Assembly: GCA_937926205.1 (NCBI GenBank)
Contig: CALEYL010000075.1
Location: 1-64,000, forward strand
Length of the DNA: 64,000 bases
Origin: an uncultured Saprospiraceae bacterium
GTDB taxonomy: Bacteria > Bacteroidota > Bacteroidia > Chitinophagales > Saprospiraceae
Reading direction: 5' to 3'
Shown: piece after piece, positions 1 through 7,992 of the stretch
Position numbering within the stretch: position 1 is the stretch's first letter
Layout: every line of letters starts with the position of its first letter
Position numbers and translations under genes: made by a program
Notes under the pieces: model-generated
What the model saw: only the letters and a program-made list of their open reading frames with translations
What the model was told of the DNA's origin: nothing
The model's database searches: none

Positions 1-54
1 CGCTTTGAGAACCTCTATGAAGGCTGGAGGCTCTACGATGTGTATAAACCGTAG
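1..54 (+). CDS. 3' end of an unidentified gene (partial)
   Basis: An open frame enters from the left edge and ends at TAG 52-54. The 17 visible residues end in RLYDVYKP. The composition (aromatic and charged) looks like a real C-terminus, but this is too short to assign to a family. The next gene is on the opposite strand and ends at 121, so the two would be convergent with a 66-base gap. Coding status is only plausible. Confidence 0.35.
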   Translation, partial: RFENLYEGWRLYDVYKP

Positions 55-120
55 CGGCCGGTAGGCGGGGGTTCCGATAGCTGCTGTACGCCCGGTCCCA
101 AAGCTCAATCCCTGTTTTCA

Positions 121-1581
121 TCAACCCAAAAGGGAATCAGCGGTGGCATCCTCTTCTTCAGCATCCCCGACCTCCATTTCCAGTTCCGCCTCCATCCGAT
201 GCGGATGCAAAATACCATACATAATATAAGCATACACCAGCGTCAGCAAGCCCTGAATGATGTGACGGAGGTAGTTGATTTCGCCGCCATTGCTGCCTTT
301 TTGAAAAACAAAAAACAACAAACCGGCGGTAAAAAGCAATTGAGCGACGATAAACACAGCAAGCCCGGCAGGATGAAAAAGATAAAAAGCGCTTAGCAAA
401 AACCCGATAAACATGAAGGGGATGTTGTCGCCGCTGGAAGATTGGAAACCGACAATTAACAAGACCAGATTCAGCAACAATAAAATGATTTTCAAACCTG
501 TAGGGCCGGCGCTGCCTTGAAATTTACGAAACGTGGCCAGGCGTTTTTCAGGTGGTTCTATCTGCGCTACCGGCAAAGCGATGAAAGGCCACAAAAGGAA
601 ATCCAGAACAGGGAGGCTCAGGAAAAATACGGAAGCATTCGGACGTGGATAGCCTCGCTGAATAAAGTACACCAACAGGAAGTTTCTTAAATACCACGCC
701 ATCCAAAAAAGGACAAGCATTGCCGTGGCCATAGAATACCACAAAACAGGAATGCTCAAACGGTAGGCTTCAGGAACGTATCGGCTTATCGCAAAAGCCA
801 TTGTAGCCGGAATCCCTAATATCAGGCAATACCCCAATAAGCGAAAGCTATAAAACAAAAGGGTTGCTACTCCCGGCGTGTAATCTAAGGTCAGGTCAAG
901 TCGCCTGTTGCGCCACAAAGAGCTGCCGTTTGACAGTCGGTAAATCCAGTGGGCAAGCAGCGCATATTTCAACACATAAAGAAACAGCAGGTACACCCAG
1001 TACAGGATGAAAATACGCCGTTGCCCCAATTCACCTGAGGAAAAAGTAAGGTATCCGAATTTCCTTATGCCCATCATCCCCCCCACTCTTTGAAGCACTT
1101 CAGCAAAAGACTGGGCGCCCTGAGCCATGGCATTCTGGCTAAAAAACAAAATGGCGGCCATTGCCATGAGTAAATAAATCGCTTTCCTGTTTTCCGGTCC
1201 AAAAGCCCGCCAACAGAAAAAACCGATCGGAACAGCCTGAAGGCTTTGTAGCCAGGAGAATATCCAGGGCATTTCCTTAAAAAAGGCCGCCGTAAGTACA
1301 TTCAAAGCAACGAGCCCCATTGAAAAAAAGAAAGCCGTTTTTGCTGCTTCCTTTTTTTGGGTAAAGCGGGCAACTGCCCACCAAAAAGCCCCCCAAAACA
1401 ACAAGTCAAGCAATCCGAAAAAAGTAAACGAGAGGATCTGAAGCACATCAGAGGATTGACCCGGTTCTGACATCACCGCATTCAGATACATCTGGCCCGA
1501 CTGGCCGAAAAAAGCAAAAAGGCCGATGTAAAAGAACAACGGTACCTGTTGCAAATAAGAAGCATTCGGAGCAGCAGACAT
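121..1581 (-). CDS. Polytopic membrane protein of unknown function
   Basis: This 486-residue protein is dominated by hydrophobic segments; roughly ten or more membrane spans can be seen, separated by short charged loops. It ends in a very acidic cytosolic-looking tail (about residues 462-486, rich in E and D). I see no transporter signature or catalytic motif and do not recognise the family. The start (ATG at 1581) is followed by a short polar stretch before the first hydrophobic segment. It is divergent from the DUF433/DUF5615 pair at 1704 and shares the 122-base gap with it. Function unknown; an integral inner-membrane location is the only safe inference. Confidence 0.8.
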   Translation of the reverse strand: MSAAPNASYLQQVPLFFYIGLFAFFGQSGQMYLNAVMSEPGQSSDVLQILSFTFFGLLDLLFWGAFWWAVARFTQKKEAAKTAFFFSMGLVALNVLTAAFFKEMPWIFSWLQSLQAVPIGFFCWRAFGPENRKAIYLLMAMAAILFFSQNAMAQGAQSFAEVLQRVGGMMGIRKFGYLTFSSGELGQRRIFILYWVYLLFLYVLKYALLAHWIYRLSNGSSLWRNRRLDLTLDYTPGVATLLFYSFRLLGYCLILGIPATMAFAISRYVPEAYRLSIPVLWYSMATAMLVLFWMAWYLRNFLLVYFIQRGYPRPNASVFFLSLPVLDFLLWPFIALPVAQIEPPEKRLATFRKFQGSAGPTGLKIILLLLNLVLLIVGFQSSSGDNIPFMFIGFLLSAFYLFHPAGLAVFIVAQLLFTAGLLFFVFQKGSNGGEINYLRHIIQGLLTLVYAYIMYGILHPHRMEAELEMEVGDAEEEDATADSLLG

Positions 1582-1679
1582 AACTAAAGAGTTCGATTAT
1601 ATAACCAGAAAATCTGATGTAATTCAGCGGAAAGATAACCAGTTCTTGAAATACGCATCCAAATCAGCTCGTTTTTGAG

Positions 1680-1687
1680 TATATTTG
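1680..1687 (+). promoter_or_regulatory. Candidate Bacteroidota -7 box (TATATTTG)
   Basis: TATATTTG matches the Bacteroidota primary-sigma -7 consensus TAnnTTTG exactly and lies 16 bases before the ATG at 1704, so the 5' leader would be very short. I see no convincing TTG -33 element at the usual distance, so this rests on the -7 match and its position. Confidence 0.4.
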
Positions 1688-1703
1688 TGGTAAATATTAT
1701 ATT

Positions 1704-2033
1704 ATGAGTACATTGGAGAAAGCAGAGGCACTGCTTCCAAAATTGACTGATAAAGAAAAAGATATTTTGCTTCAGCGGATTTACCATCTCCGCAAAACCC
1801 AGCCGAGGGGAATTAGCAAAATTGAAGGTGTTTGCGGAGGTAGAGCTTGCATTGAAGGTACAAGACTTCCTGTTTGGTCACTGGTCAATCATCGCTTGCT
1901 GGGATTTACTGAATGGGAGATTCTTTATAATTTTCCATCTATTACTCCACAAGATCTTAAAAATGCCTGGGTATATTACAAGGAAAACCAGGCAGAAATT
2001 GACATGGACATCCAGGAAAATGAAGCAGAGTGA
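1704..2033 (+). CDS. DUF433 family protein, antitoxin-like
   Basis: A 109-residue protein. Residues ~35-95 show the DUF433 pattern: a GVCGGRACIEGTRLPVW core followed by a GFTEWEILYNFPSIT helix-turn-helix-like segment and an AWVYYKEN helix. DUF433 proteins are small DNA-binding proteins usually found just upstream of DUF5615 PIN-like toxins, as here (next gene starts 14 bases downstream). Residues 1-34 are a helical N-terminal extension that includes KLTDKEKDILLQRIY. Inferred role: antitoxin and autoregulator of the pair. A consensus -7 box lies 16 bases upstream. Confidence 0.85.
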   Translation: MSTLEKAEALLPKLTDKEKDILLQRIYHLRKTQPRGISKIEGVCGGRACIEGTRLPVWSLVNHRLLGFTEWEILYNFPSITPQDLKNAWVYYKENQAEIDMDIQENEAE

Positions 2034-2047
2034 GAAATTCTTGATAT

Positions 2048-2404
2048 ATGGCAAAACTGTACGCTAATGAAAACATGGATTTAGAAGTCGTAGAAATATT
2101 AAGAACTTTAAATCATGATGTGCTGATTACAATTGAAGCAGGAAAAGCAAATCAAGGTATCCCTGATGAAGAAGTCCTTGCCTTCGCCCATTCTGAAAAT
2201 CGAATAGTCTTGACCTTTAATTATCAGGATTTCAAACAATTGCATCGAAAAATCGCCAAGCATTCCGGTATCATTATTTGTAAGGAAGATAGAGATGTTG
2301 CGGCACTTGCTAATCGAATTCATAAAGCACTTGAAGAATGTGATGGTGACTTAGGTAATCAAATTATTCGCATCATACGTCCCAATCTAAATGTAGCAGA
2401 TTAA
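2048..2404 (+). CDS. DUF5615 PIN-like protein, toxin-like partner
   Basis: A 118-residue protein with the DUF5615 (Mut7-C/PIN-like) layout: N-terminal LYANENMD, LNHDVLITIEAGKANQGIPDEEVLAFA, then LTFNYQDF. These proteins are predicted RNases paired with DUF433 antitoxins. The gene follows the DUF433 gene by 14 bases, so co-transcription is likely. In many family members the second motif reads T.D.DF; here the first acidic position is Asn (TFNYQDF), so nuclease activity may be weakened. Start ATG 2048 fits the family N-terminus. The assignment is good; toxicity is inference. Confidence 0.83.
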   Translation: MAKLYANENMDLEVVEILRTLNHDVLITIEAGKANQGIPDEEVLAFAHSENRIVLTFNYQDFKQLHRKIAKHSGIIICKEDRDVAALANRIHKALEECDGDLGNQIIRIIRPNLNVAD

Positions 2405-2510
2405 AATAGCGATTCCTGAACAAGCTCTAAATTAATTTTTACAGATTACCGCCAACTAAGCTATTTTTACCGCCTTAAAACGATACAACTTTTTCCAAAA
2501 CACAACCATC

Positions 2511-3047
2511 ATGCCAGAAGTGCTGTCTTTTTTCCTGGAAATCATTAAGTTAACTGTTCCCGGGTTGCTTGTTTTTTTAACAACCTACTACGTGTTGCGG
2601 CAATACCTCAACGGGCAACTGGTTATGAAACAACGGGAAAACCAACAAGCCCAACAGCAAACAACCATTCCGCTGCGCCTTCAGGCTTACGAGCGCCTTT
2701 CTCTTTTTTGCGAACGCATTTCACTTCCCAATCTGCTGCTGCGCGTTAGAAAAGAGGGCATGACCGTCGCTGAGCTCAAGTTGTCTCTGATTCTGGCCAT
2801 TCAAATGGAATACGAACACAACATCACACAGCAGGTGTATGTCTCGCAGCAGCTCTGGCAAATCATCAAAATTGCCCGCGACAACACCGTTGGTTTTGTC
2901 AGCGCCGTCGCAGAAAACCTCGACCACAAAGCCGACGGAAGGGAATTTGCAGCACTTATCTTAAGGCATTTGGCCAACGAAGATACCACGGGATTGGATA
3001 CGGCATTAATGGCGATTGGAAAAGAAGCCGGCGCATTATTGGGATGA
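2511..3047 (+). CDS. Conserved membrane-anchored hypothetical protein (DUF7935-like)
   Basis: A 178-residue protein. Residues ~8-28 form one membrane segment (LEIIKLTVPGLLVFLTTYYV), followed by a basic/glutamine-rich linker and a soluble helical domain with the motif LRLQAYERLSLFCERISLPNLLLRV. From memory this resembles a Bacteroidota-specific family (DUF7935); I cannot confirm the number. No catalytic residues stand out. It sits alone between the toxin-like pair and the PLP enzyme, about 100 bases from each neighbour. Cell location: one N-terminal span with a cytosolic C-terminal domain (inference). Confidence 0.75.
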   Translation: MPEVLSFFLEIIKLTVPGLLVFLTTYYVLRQYLNGQLVMKQRENQQAQQQTTIPLRLQAYERLSLFCERISLPNLLLRVRKEGMTVAELKLSLILAIQMEYEHNITQQVYVSQQLWQIIKIARDNTVGFVSAVAENLDHKADGREFAALILRHLANEDTTGLDTALMAIGKEAGALLG

Positions 3048-3068
3048 GTTAAACAGGATGAAAATGTC

Positions 3069-3112
3069 TATATTTGCTAAATGGTGTTGCCCTTTTCACT
3101 ACATTAGCAAAT
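3069..3112 (+). promoter_or_regulatory. Candidate promoter (TATATTTG) overlapped by a 9-bp inverted repeat
   Basis: TATATTTG at 3069-3076 is a perfect TAnnTTTG -7 box, 50 bases before the ATG at 3127. A perfect inverted repeat, ATTTGCTAA (3072-3080) and TTAGCAAAT (3104-3112), overlaps it with a 23-base spacer. It could be an operator or a leader hairpin for the PLP enzyme gene. Confidence 0.4.
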
Positions 3113-3126
3113 CTTAATCCTGACCC

Positions 3127-4422
3127 ATGGCTCACGACAGAAGAAGATTTCTCGGCCAACTCGCCGGCGCAGTAGGTGCAGCTTCTGCCCTACCCTTTTT
3201 TGAGACGCAACAGGGGCGTAGTTTTCTGCGTCTGATGACCGACACCAAAGACTTGCCGGCAGGCGATTTTGTCAATGACGAATCGTTCTGGTACCAGGTA
3301 CAGCAAGCCTATACCGTTTCGCCCAGCGTCATGAACCTGAACAATGGCGGTGTTTGCCCGCAGCCACGGGTCGTACAGGAGGCCGTTGAGCGCTACAACC
3401 GACTGAGCAACGAAGCGCCATCTTACTACATGTGGCAAATTCTGGATCAGGGACGCGAACCCCTGCGCCGTAAACTGGCCGATCTGGCCGGTTGTTCTCC
3501 CGATGAAATCGCCATCAACCGCAATGCTTCGGAGGCCCTGGAGACGGTTATTTTTGGACTCCGCCTGCAAAAAGGCGATGAGGTAGTGCTGACCAAACAG
3601 GATTACCCCAATATGATCAACGCGTGGAAGCAGCGTGAAAAACGCGACGGCATCGTCCTGAAATGGCTTTCCTTCGACTTCCCGATAGAAGATAAAAACC
3701 AGATTGTCAATACTTTCGCTGGTGCTTTTACCGCTAAAACCAAAGTCGTTCACATTACCCACGCCATCAACTGGATGGGGCAATTGCTGCCGGCCCGGGA
3801 AATTGCGGCAGAAGCCAAAAAACGCGGCATCGAAGTGTTGGTAGACGGCGCGCATTCTTTTGCGCATTTTGACTATAAAATCCCGGATCTGGATTGCGAT
3901 TATTTTGGCACGAGTTTACACAAATGGCTTTGTGCGCCCTTCGGAAGCGGGATGCTCTATGTACGCAAGGAAAAAATTGCGCAGTTGTACCCATTATTGG
4001 CGGCAGCTGATCCTGAAAGCCCGGATATCCGCAAATTTGAAAGCCTTGGCACCCGTTCTTTCGCTATTGAACACGCCATTGGCCAGGCGATCAATTTCCA
4101 TCAGATGATCGGCAGCGAACGCAAGTTCAAAAGGCTGCATTTTCTTAAAAATTACTGGGCAGAACAGGCCAACGAATTGCCAGGGGTAAAAGTAGCCACT
4201 TCTTTGAAACCAGAGTTCGGCGGTGCCATAGGCCTGCTGACGATGGAAGGCAAAAAACCCGAAGAAATTAGTTCTTTTTTGTTCTCAAAATATAAAATCC
4301 ACACAGTTTCCATCGTTTGGGAAAACATCAGCGGCGTTCGCATCACCCCCAATGTGTACACCACTCAAAGCGATCTGGATGTTCTGGTTGGCGCGATCCG
4401 CCAGTTGCAAAAAGGAGGCTGA
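3127..4422 (+). CDS. Exported class V aminotransferase-fold PLP enzyme
   Basis: A 431-residue protein that starts with a Tat-type leader (DRRRFLGQLAGAVGAASALPF), so it is probably exported already folded with its cofactor. The body is a fold-type I, class V aminotransferase/isopenicillin-N-epimerase-like domain. Visible features are the NRNASEALETVIFGL region, the VLVDGAHSFAHFD motif with the PLP-pyridine Asp, and the Schiff-base lysine in TSLHKW (K266). Substrate cannot be read from sequence; relatives include cysteine desulfurase-like and epimerase-like enzymes. The gene ends 29 bases before the next one, so an operon with the bifunctional-nuclease-family gene is possible. Confidence 0.87.
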   Translation: MAHDRRRFLGQLAGAVGAASALPFFETQQGRSFLRLMTDTKDLPAGDFVNDESFWYQVQQAYTVSPSVMNLNNGGVCPQPRVVQEAVERYNRLSNEAPSYYMWQILDQGREPLRRKLADLAGCSPDEIAINRNASEALETVIFGLRLQKGDEVVLTKQDYPNMINAWKQREKRDGIVLKWLSFDFPIEDKNQIVNTFAGAFTAKTKVVHITHAINWMGQLLPAREIAAEAKKRGIEVLVDGAHSFAHFDYKIPDLDCDYFGTSLHKWLCAPFGSGMLYVRKEKIAQLYPLLAAADPESPDIRKFESLGTRSFAIEHAIGQAINFHQMIGSERKFKRLHFLKNYWAEQANELPGVKVATSLKPEFGGAIGLLTMEGKKPEEISSFLFSKYKIHTVSIVWENISGVRITPNVYTTQSDLDVLVGAIRQLQKGG

Positions 4423-4451
4423 TTTATCACACGACGAAGATTCAGGAGACC

Positions 4452-5021
4452 ATGGCAGAAAAAATAAGGCTGGAAATCATTGCTCTGGCAAATAACGATG
4501 CTCAAAACAACAGTTTCGTGTTGTTGCTGAAAGAAGAAAACGGGAACCGAAGGCTACCAGTGGTTATTGGCGCATTTGAAGCGCAGGCGATTGCGGTAGT
4601 CGTTGAAAAAATTCACCCGGGCAGGCCCCTTACCCATGACCTGTTGCACAATATCCTCGCTTCAGTTGACGCACGAATTGAGGAAGTTACCATTACGGCT
4701 TTAGAGAACGGCGTATTTCACGCAACCATCTACTGCGCTTTCGCCGATGGCCGTGCCGTTGAAGTAGACGCCCGCACCTCAGATGCTGTCGCTTTGGCTG
4801 TTCGATTCAATTGTCCCATCTACGTGGATGCCGGAATCATGGAAGAAGCCGGAATCAGCTTTGAGGACCCGGCCCGCCCCGGAACGACGACGCCAGCCAT
4901 GACAGGATTGTCTTCTTATTCCATCGAACGTCTGGAGCAGATGCTGGAGGATGCCATCGCTCAGGAAGCCTATGAACGGGCAGTGGAGATCAGGGATGAG
5001 ATAAAGAAAAGGCAGGGGTAG
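4452..5021 (+). CDS. Bifunctional nuclease family protein (DUF151) with UvrB/UvrC motif
   Basis: The start is the ATG at 4452. Upstream in-frame sequence overlaps the PLP enzyme gene and is not family-like. The 189-residue product has the DUF151/BFN domain at about residues 1-130 (LRLPVVIGAFEAQAI-type core, GRPLTHDLLHNIL, and VDARTSDAVALAVR) followed by a C-terminal UVR motif (about 150-189, RLEQMLEDAIAQEAYERAVEIRDE). This two-domain form is common in Bacteroidota. The biochemical role of the family in bacteria is poorly defined; DNase/RNase activity was described for plant members. Confidence 0.88.
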   Translation: MAEKIRLEIIALANNDAQNNSFVLLLKEENGNRRLPVVIGAFEAQAIAVVVEKIHPGRPLTHDLLHNILASVDARIEEVTITALENGVFHATIYCAFADGRAVEVDARTSDAVALAVRFNCPIYVDAGIMEEAGISFEDPARPGTTTPAMTGLSSYSIERLEQMLEDAIAQEAYERAVEIRDEIKKRQG

Positions 5022-5045
5022 GATAATTTGATAATTTGATAATTG
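5022..5045. repeat. Three tandem octamers (GATAATTT/G)
   Basis: Directly after the TAG of the preceding gene, the 8-base unit GATAATTT occurs twice, then GATAATTG (5022-5029, 5030-5037, 5038-5045). A related 8-base periodic repeat follows another stop codon at 52461. Confidence 0.7.
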
Positions 5046-5079
5046 GGAGAGATTGTAAACCTAAACGAATATCCGGAAT

Positions 5080-6483
5080 ATGAGCGGCATGACCATGTTT
5101 GATGCAACAATATACGCCAACCGGCGCAAACGCCTTCAACAGGACCTTTCTTCAGGGATTGTCCTTCTGATGGGCAACGAAGAAAGCCCCTGCAATTACA
5201 CAGACAATGTTTATCCTTTTCGTCAGGACAGCAATTTTCTGTATTTTTTCGGAATAGACAAACCAGGCCTTGCCGCCATTATAGATATAGACGCCGGAAA
5301 AAACATTCTTTTTGGGGATGACCCGGACATCATGCACATCGTTTGGATGGGCGCCCTGCCTACCATGGCGGCGCTTGCCGAAAAAGCAGGAGGCGCGGAT
5401 ACAGCGCCTTATGCTCAAATTGAAATACATTTAGCAGAAGCCCGGCGAAGTGGCCGCAGCGTCCACTATCTGCCTCCCTATCGCCCCGAAAACAGCATCA
5501 AGCTGAGCCAATGGCTGAACATTCCGCTCGACAAACTGGCTGCAGGAGCTTCAGTCCCTTTGATTGAAGCCGTTGTGGCTCAGGCCGCCTGCAAATCACC
5601 TGAAGAGATTGCCGAAATGGAAGCAGCGGTCAACACTTCCGGGAAAATGCACGTTGCGGCAATGAAAGCAGCCCGTCCGGGTATGAAGGAATACGAATTG
5701 GTCGGACTGGTAGAAGGCATAGCAAGGGCCGGGGGCGGCGGCTTGCCCTACACGGTGATTCTGTCTGTAAACGGGCAAATTTTGCACAACCACGCATATG
5801 GCAATACACTCCAGTCAGGGCAGCTTGTTTTAGGCGATTTTGGCGCCGACACGGCCATGCACTATGCTGGTGACATTACCCGCACCTTTCCGGTAGATAA
5901 AACCTTTACAACCCAGCAAAAAGAAATTTACCAGATTGTTCTCGATACCGAAGTGGCGGCCATCGCGTCTCTGAAACCAGGTGTCCGTTACCTGGACGTC
6001 CATCTCGCAGCCAGTCGCCACATCGCTGAAGGGTTAAAGGCATTGGGTCTGATGAAAGGAGATATGGCAGCCGCCGTTGAAGCAGGAGCCCATGCGCTGT
6101 TTTTCCCGCACGGATTGGGACACATGATTGGTCTGGATGTTCACGACATGGAAGATCTGGGCGAAAACCATGTCGGATATGGAAAAGACATCACCCGCAG
6201 CACGCAGTTTGGCCTTCGTTCGCTGCGCCTGGCCCGGGAATTGCAGCCTGGTTTTGTGCTGACGGTCGAGCCGGGGATTTACTTCATTCCGGAACTCATC
6301 AATTTGTGGCGAAAAGAAAACCTGCACACCGAATTCATCAACTACGAAAAATTAGATGCCTATTTTAATTTTGGCGGCATCCGCATCGAAGACAATGTGC
6401 TCATTACACCGGATGGTCATCGGGTTTTAGGGGACCCCATCCCAAAAACCATTGCTGAAGTTGAGGCGCTGAGAGCCGGATAA
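5080..6483 (+). CDS. pepP: Xaa-Pro aminopeptidase (aminopeptidase P family, M24B)
   Basis: A 467-residue protein with an N-terminal creatinase/AMP_N domain (about 5-150) and a C-terminal pita-bread M24 metallopeptidase domain. All dinuclear metal ligands can be seen: two Asp in GDFGADTAMHYAGDITRTF, His in FPHGLGHMIGLDVHD, Glu in TVEPGIYF and Glu in GGIRIEDNVLIT. It removes N-terminal residues preceding proline and has no signal peptide, so it is cytosolic. ATG 5080 is used; ATG 5089 (MTMF) is also possible. The stop is one base from the next gene's ATG, suggesting translational coupling. Confidence 0.92.
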   Translation: MSGMTMFDATIYANRRKRLQQDLSSGIVLLMGNEESPCNYTDNVYPFRQDSNFLYFFGIDKPGLAAIIDIDAGKNILFGDDPDIMHIVWMGALPTMAALAEKAGGADTAPYAQIEIHLAEARRSGRSVHYLPPYRPENSIKLSQWLNIPLDKLAAGASVPLIEAVVAQAACKSPEEIAEMEAAVNTSGKMHVAAMKAARPGMKEYELVGLVEGIARAGGGGLPYTVILSVNGQILHNHAYGNTLQSGQLVLGDFGADTAMHYAGDITRTFPVDKTFTTQQKEIYQIVLDTEVAAIASLKPGVRYLDVHLAASRHIAEGLKALGLMKGDMAAAVEAGAHALFFPHGLGHMIGLDVHDMEDLGENHVGYGKDITRSTQFGLRSLRLARELQPGFVLTVEPGIYFIPELINLWRKENLHTEFINYEKLDAYFNFGGIRIEDNVLITPDGHRVLGDPIPKTIAEVEALRAG

Positions 6484-6484
6484 C

Positions 6485-7222
6485 ATGTTGGCTTATCTGT
6501 TTCGGAGGCTTTCAGATGTATGGCTGTTGCTGCCTTTGCGCCTGATCCGGTTCGCGAGACATATTGCGCTACCCAAAACGTCGTGGGATGTAGCTTATCG
6601 CTCATTTTCATTGGGTACAGCAGTCCTGTTCTGGATGCTGGAAGCAGTGCTGAGGTTAATTGAAATAATGGGGTTAACAGAAGTTTACGATCTTATTGGA
6701 ACCCTTTTTAAATACCAATCCAGAGCGCTTAAACCAGAAGAACTGGCCATTGCAAAAAGTATTTTCGGTGAAGCGATCCCCTACAACCGCATCCGGATTG
6801 ACGAAAAGGCTCATTTAGGCCCCCGCCAATACCACTTTTGCTACGTCAGTTTTTACACCCTGAACAGTTGGGGCTCAATGCCTTCTCCCCTGCTCATTCA
6901 TGAATTAACCCACGTCTGGCAATACCAAAACTTCGGCATTTGCTATATCCCGCGAGCGTTGGCGGCCCAAAACACGCCCGATGCTTATAACTATGGCGGC
7001 GAGCAGGCCATAGAACAGGCCATTGCTTCGGGTAAGGGTCTGGATTTTTTCAATCTGGAGCAACAAGCCGATCTTTTTGAAGATTATTTCCGATTAAAAA
7101 ACGGGCTGGCGGCCAGATGGAATCACCAACAAGCGCCCCGTATGGCACTGTATGAAGTACTGCTAAAGGATGTTATTCCAGTTAACACCAATTTTCCCGG
7201 GATTGGCAAAAAAGGAGCATAG
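6485..7222 (+). CDS. Membrane-associated putative zinc metallopeptidase (HELTH motif)
   Basis: A 245-residue protein with an N-terminal hydrophobic region (about 41-65). The soluble part contains LLIHELTHVWQYQNFG, an HExxH site (H139, E140, H143), with a possible third ligand Glu at 192 (NLEQQADLFEDYF). This resembles DUF4157-like/minimal gluzincin proteins whose activity is mostly untested. It starts one base after pepP, so the two are almost certainly co-transcribed. The substrate is unknown and it could be a non-proteolytic scaffold. Confidence 0.75.
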   Translation: MLAYLFRRLSDVWLLLPLRLIRFARHIALPKTSWDVAYRSFSLGTAVLFWMLEAVLRLIEIMGLTEVYDLIGTLFKYQSRALKPEELAIAKSIFGEAIPYNRIRIDEKAHLGPRQYHFCYVSFYTLNSWGSMPSPLLIHELTHVWQYQNFGICYIPRALAAQNTPDAYNYGGEQAIEQAIASGKGLDFFNLEQQADLFEDYFRLKNGLAARWNHQQAPRMALYEVLLKDVIPVNTNFPGIGKKGA

Positions 7223-7293
7223 GAAATCAAATATGCAGAACCTTTGACATACCTTTTCAAAATCGAAAAACGTTATCAGGCTAAACACAAATC

Positions 7294-7941
7294 ATGTTTA
7301 CGAGAACCATATTTTCTGTTCTTTTTTTCAGCATTTGTTGTCTGAGTACTGCTGAGGCGCAGCTGAAAATTGGCCTTCGTGTAGGCACAAGTACCACAGA
7401 TATTTCAACCAGCAACCTGAACATTATCGAAAATGGCGCCACCCAATTGACCCTGGCTTTGAAGGAAGCAAAATATGGCATTCACGGCGGACTCGTCATT
7501 CAGGGAAAAATAGGTAAATTTCTCATCCAGCCTGAAATCCTGTTCAACTCCAACAGCGTTGATTATGAAGTTACCGATACGCAAAACCCCGGATTTCCCG
7601 CAGAAATAAGGCAGGAAAAATACCAGTACCTGGATATTCCGCTTCTATTTGGCGCTAAATTTGGGGCTCTGCGCCTTCATGCCGGACCAGTTGGCCACCT
7701 CTATATCAACAGCGCTTCTGAGCTGACGGATATTCAGGGCTATGCTCAGAAGTTCAAAGAATTTACCTTCGGCTGGCAAGGCGGTTTGGGCGTGGATTTG
7801 TGGAAACTGATGATCGACCTGCGCTATGAAGGCAATTTTTCGAAATTCGGCGACCACATCACCTTCTTCGGCGACACCTATAATTTTGATAAGTCTGCTG
7901 CCCGATTCCTCATCTCTTTAGGATTCATGTTCGGTAAGTGA
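7294..7941 (+). CDS. Outer-membrane beta-barrel protein (porin/PorT-like family)
   Basis: A 215-residue protein with a clear signal peptide (MFTRTIFSVLFFSICCLSTA, cleavage near AEA-Q). The mature part has alternating strands typical of the Bacteroidota 'outer membrane beta-barrel' domain: LKIGLRVGTST, KFLIQPEILFNS, YLDIPLLFGAKF, GWQGGLGVDLW, and a final aromatic strand RFLISLGFMFGK. It is probably an 8-stranded barrel in the outer membrane; cargo or role cannot be inferred. Transcription may run into sbcD, 51 bases downstream. Confidence 0.8.
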   Translation: MFTRTIFSVLFFSICCLSTAEAQLKIGLRVGTSTTDISTSNLNIIENGATQLTLALKEAKYGIHGGLVIQGKIGKFLIQPEILFNSNSVDYEVTDTQNPGFPAEIRQEKYQYLDIPLLFGAKFGALRLHAGPVGHLYINSASELTDIQGYAQKFKEFTFGWQGGLGVDLWKLMIDLRYEGNFSKFGDHITFFGDTYNFDKSAARFLISLGFMFGK

Positions 7942-7992
7942 TGCCAATCTTGGAAACTTTGCCGATCTTCGGCACGATCAAAATAGGTGGCA

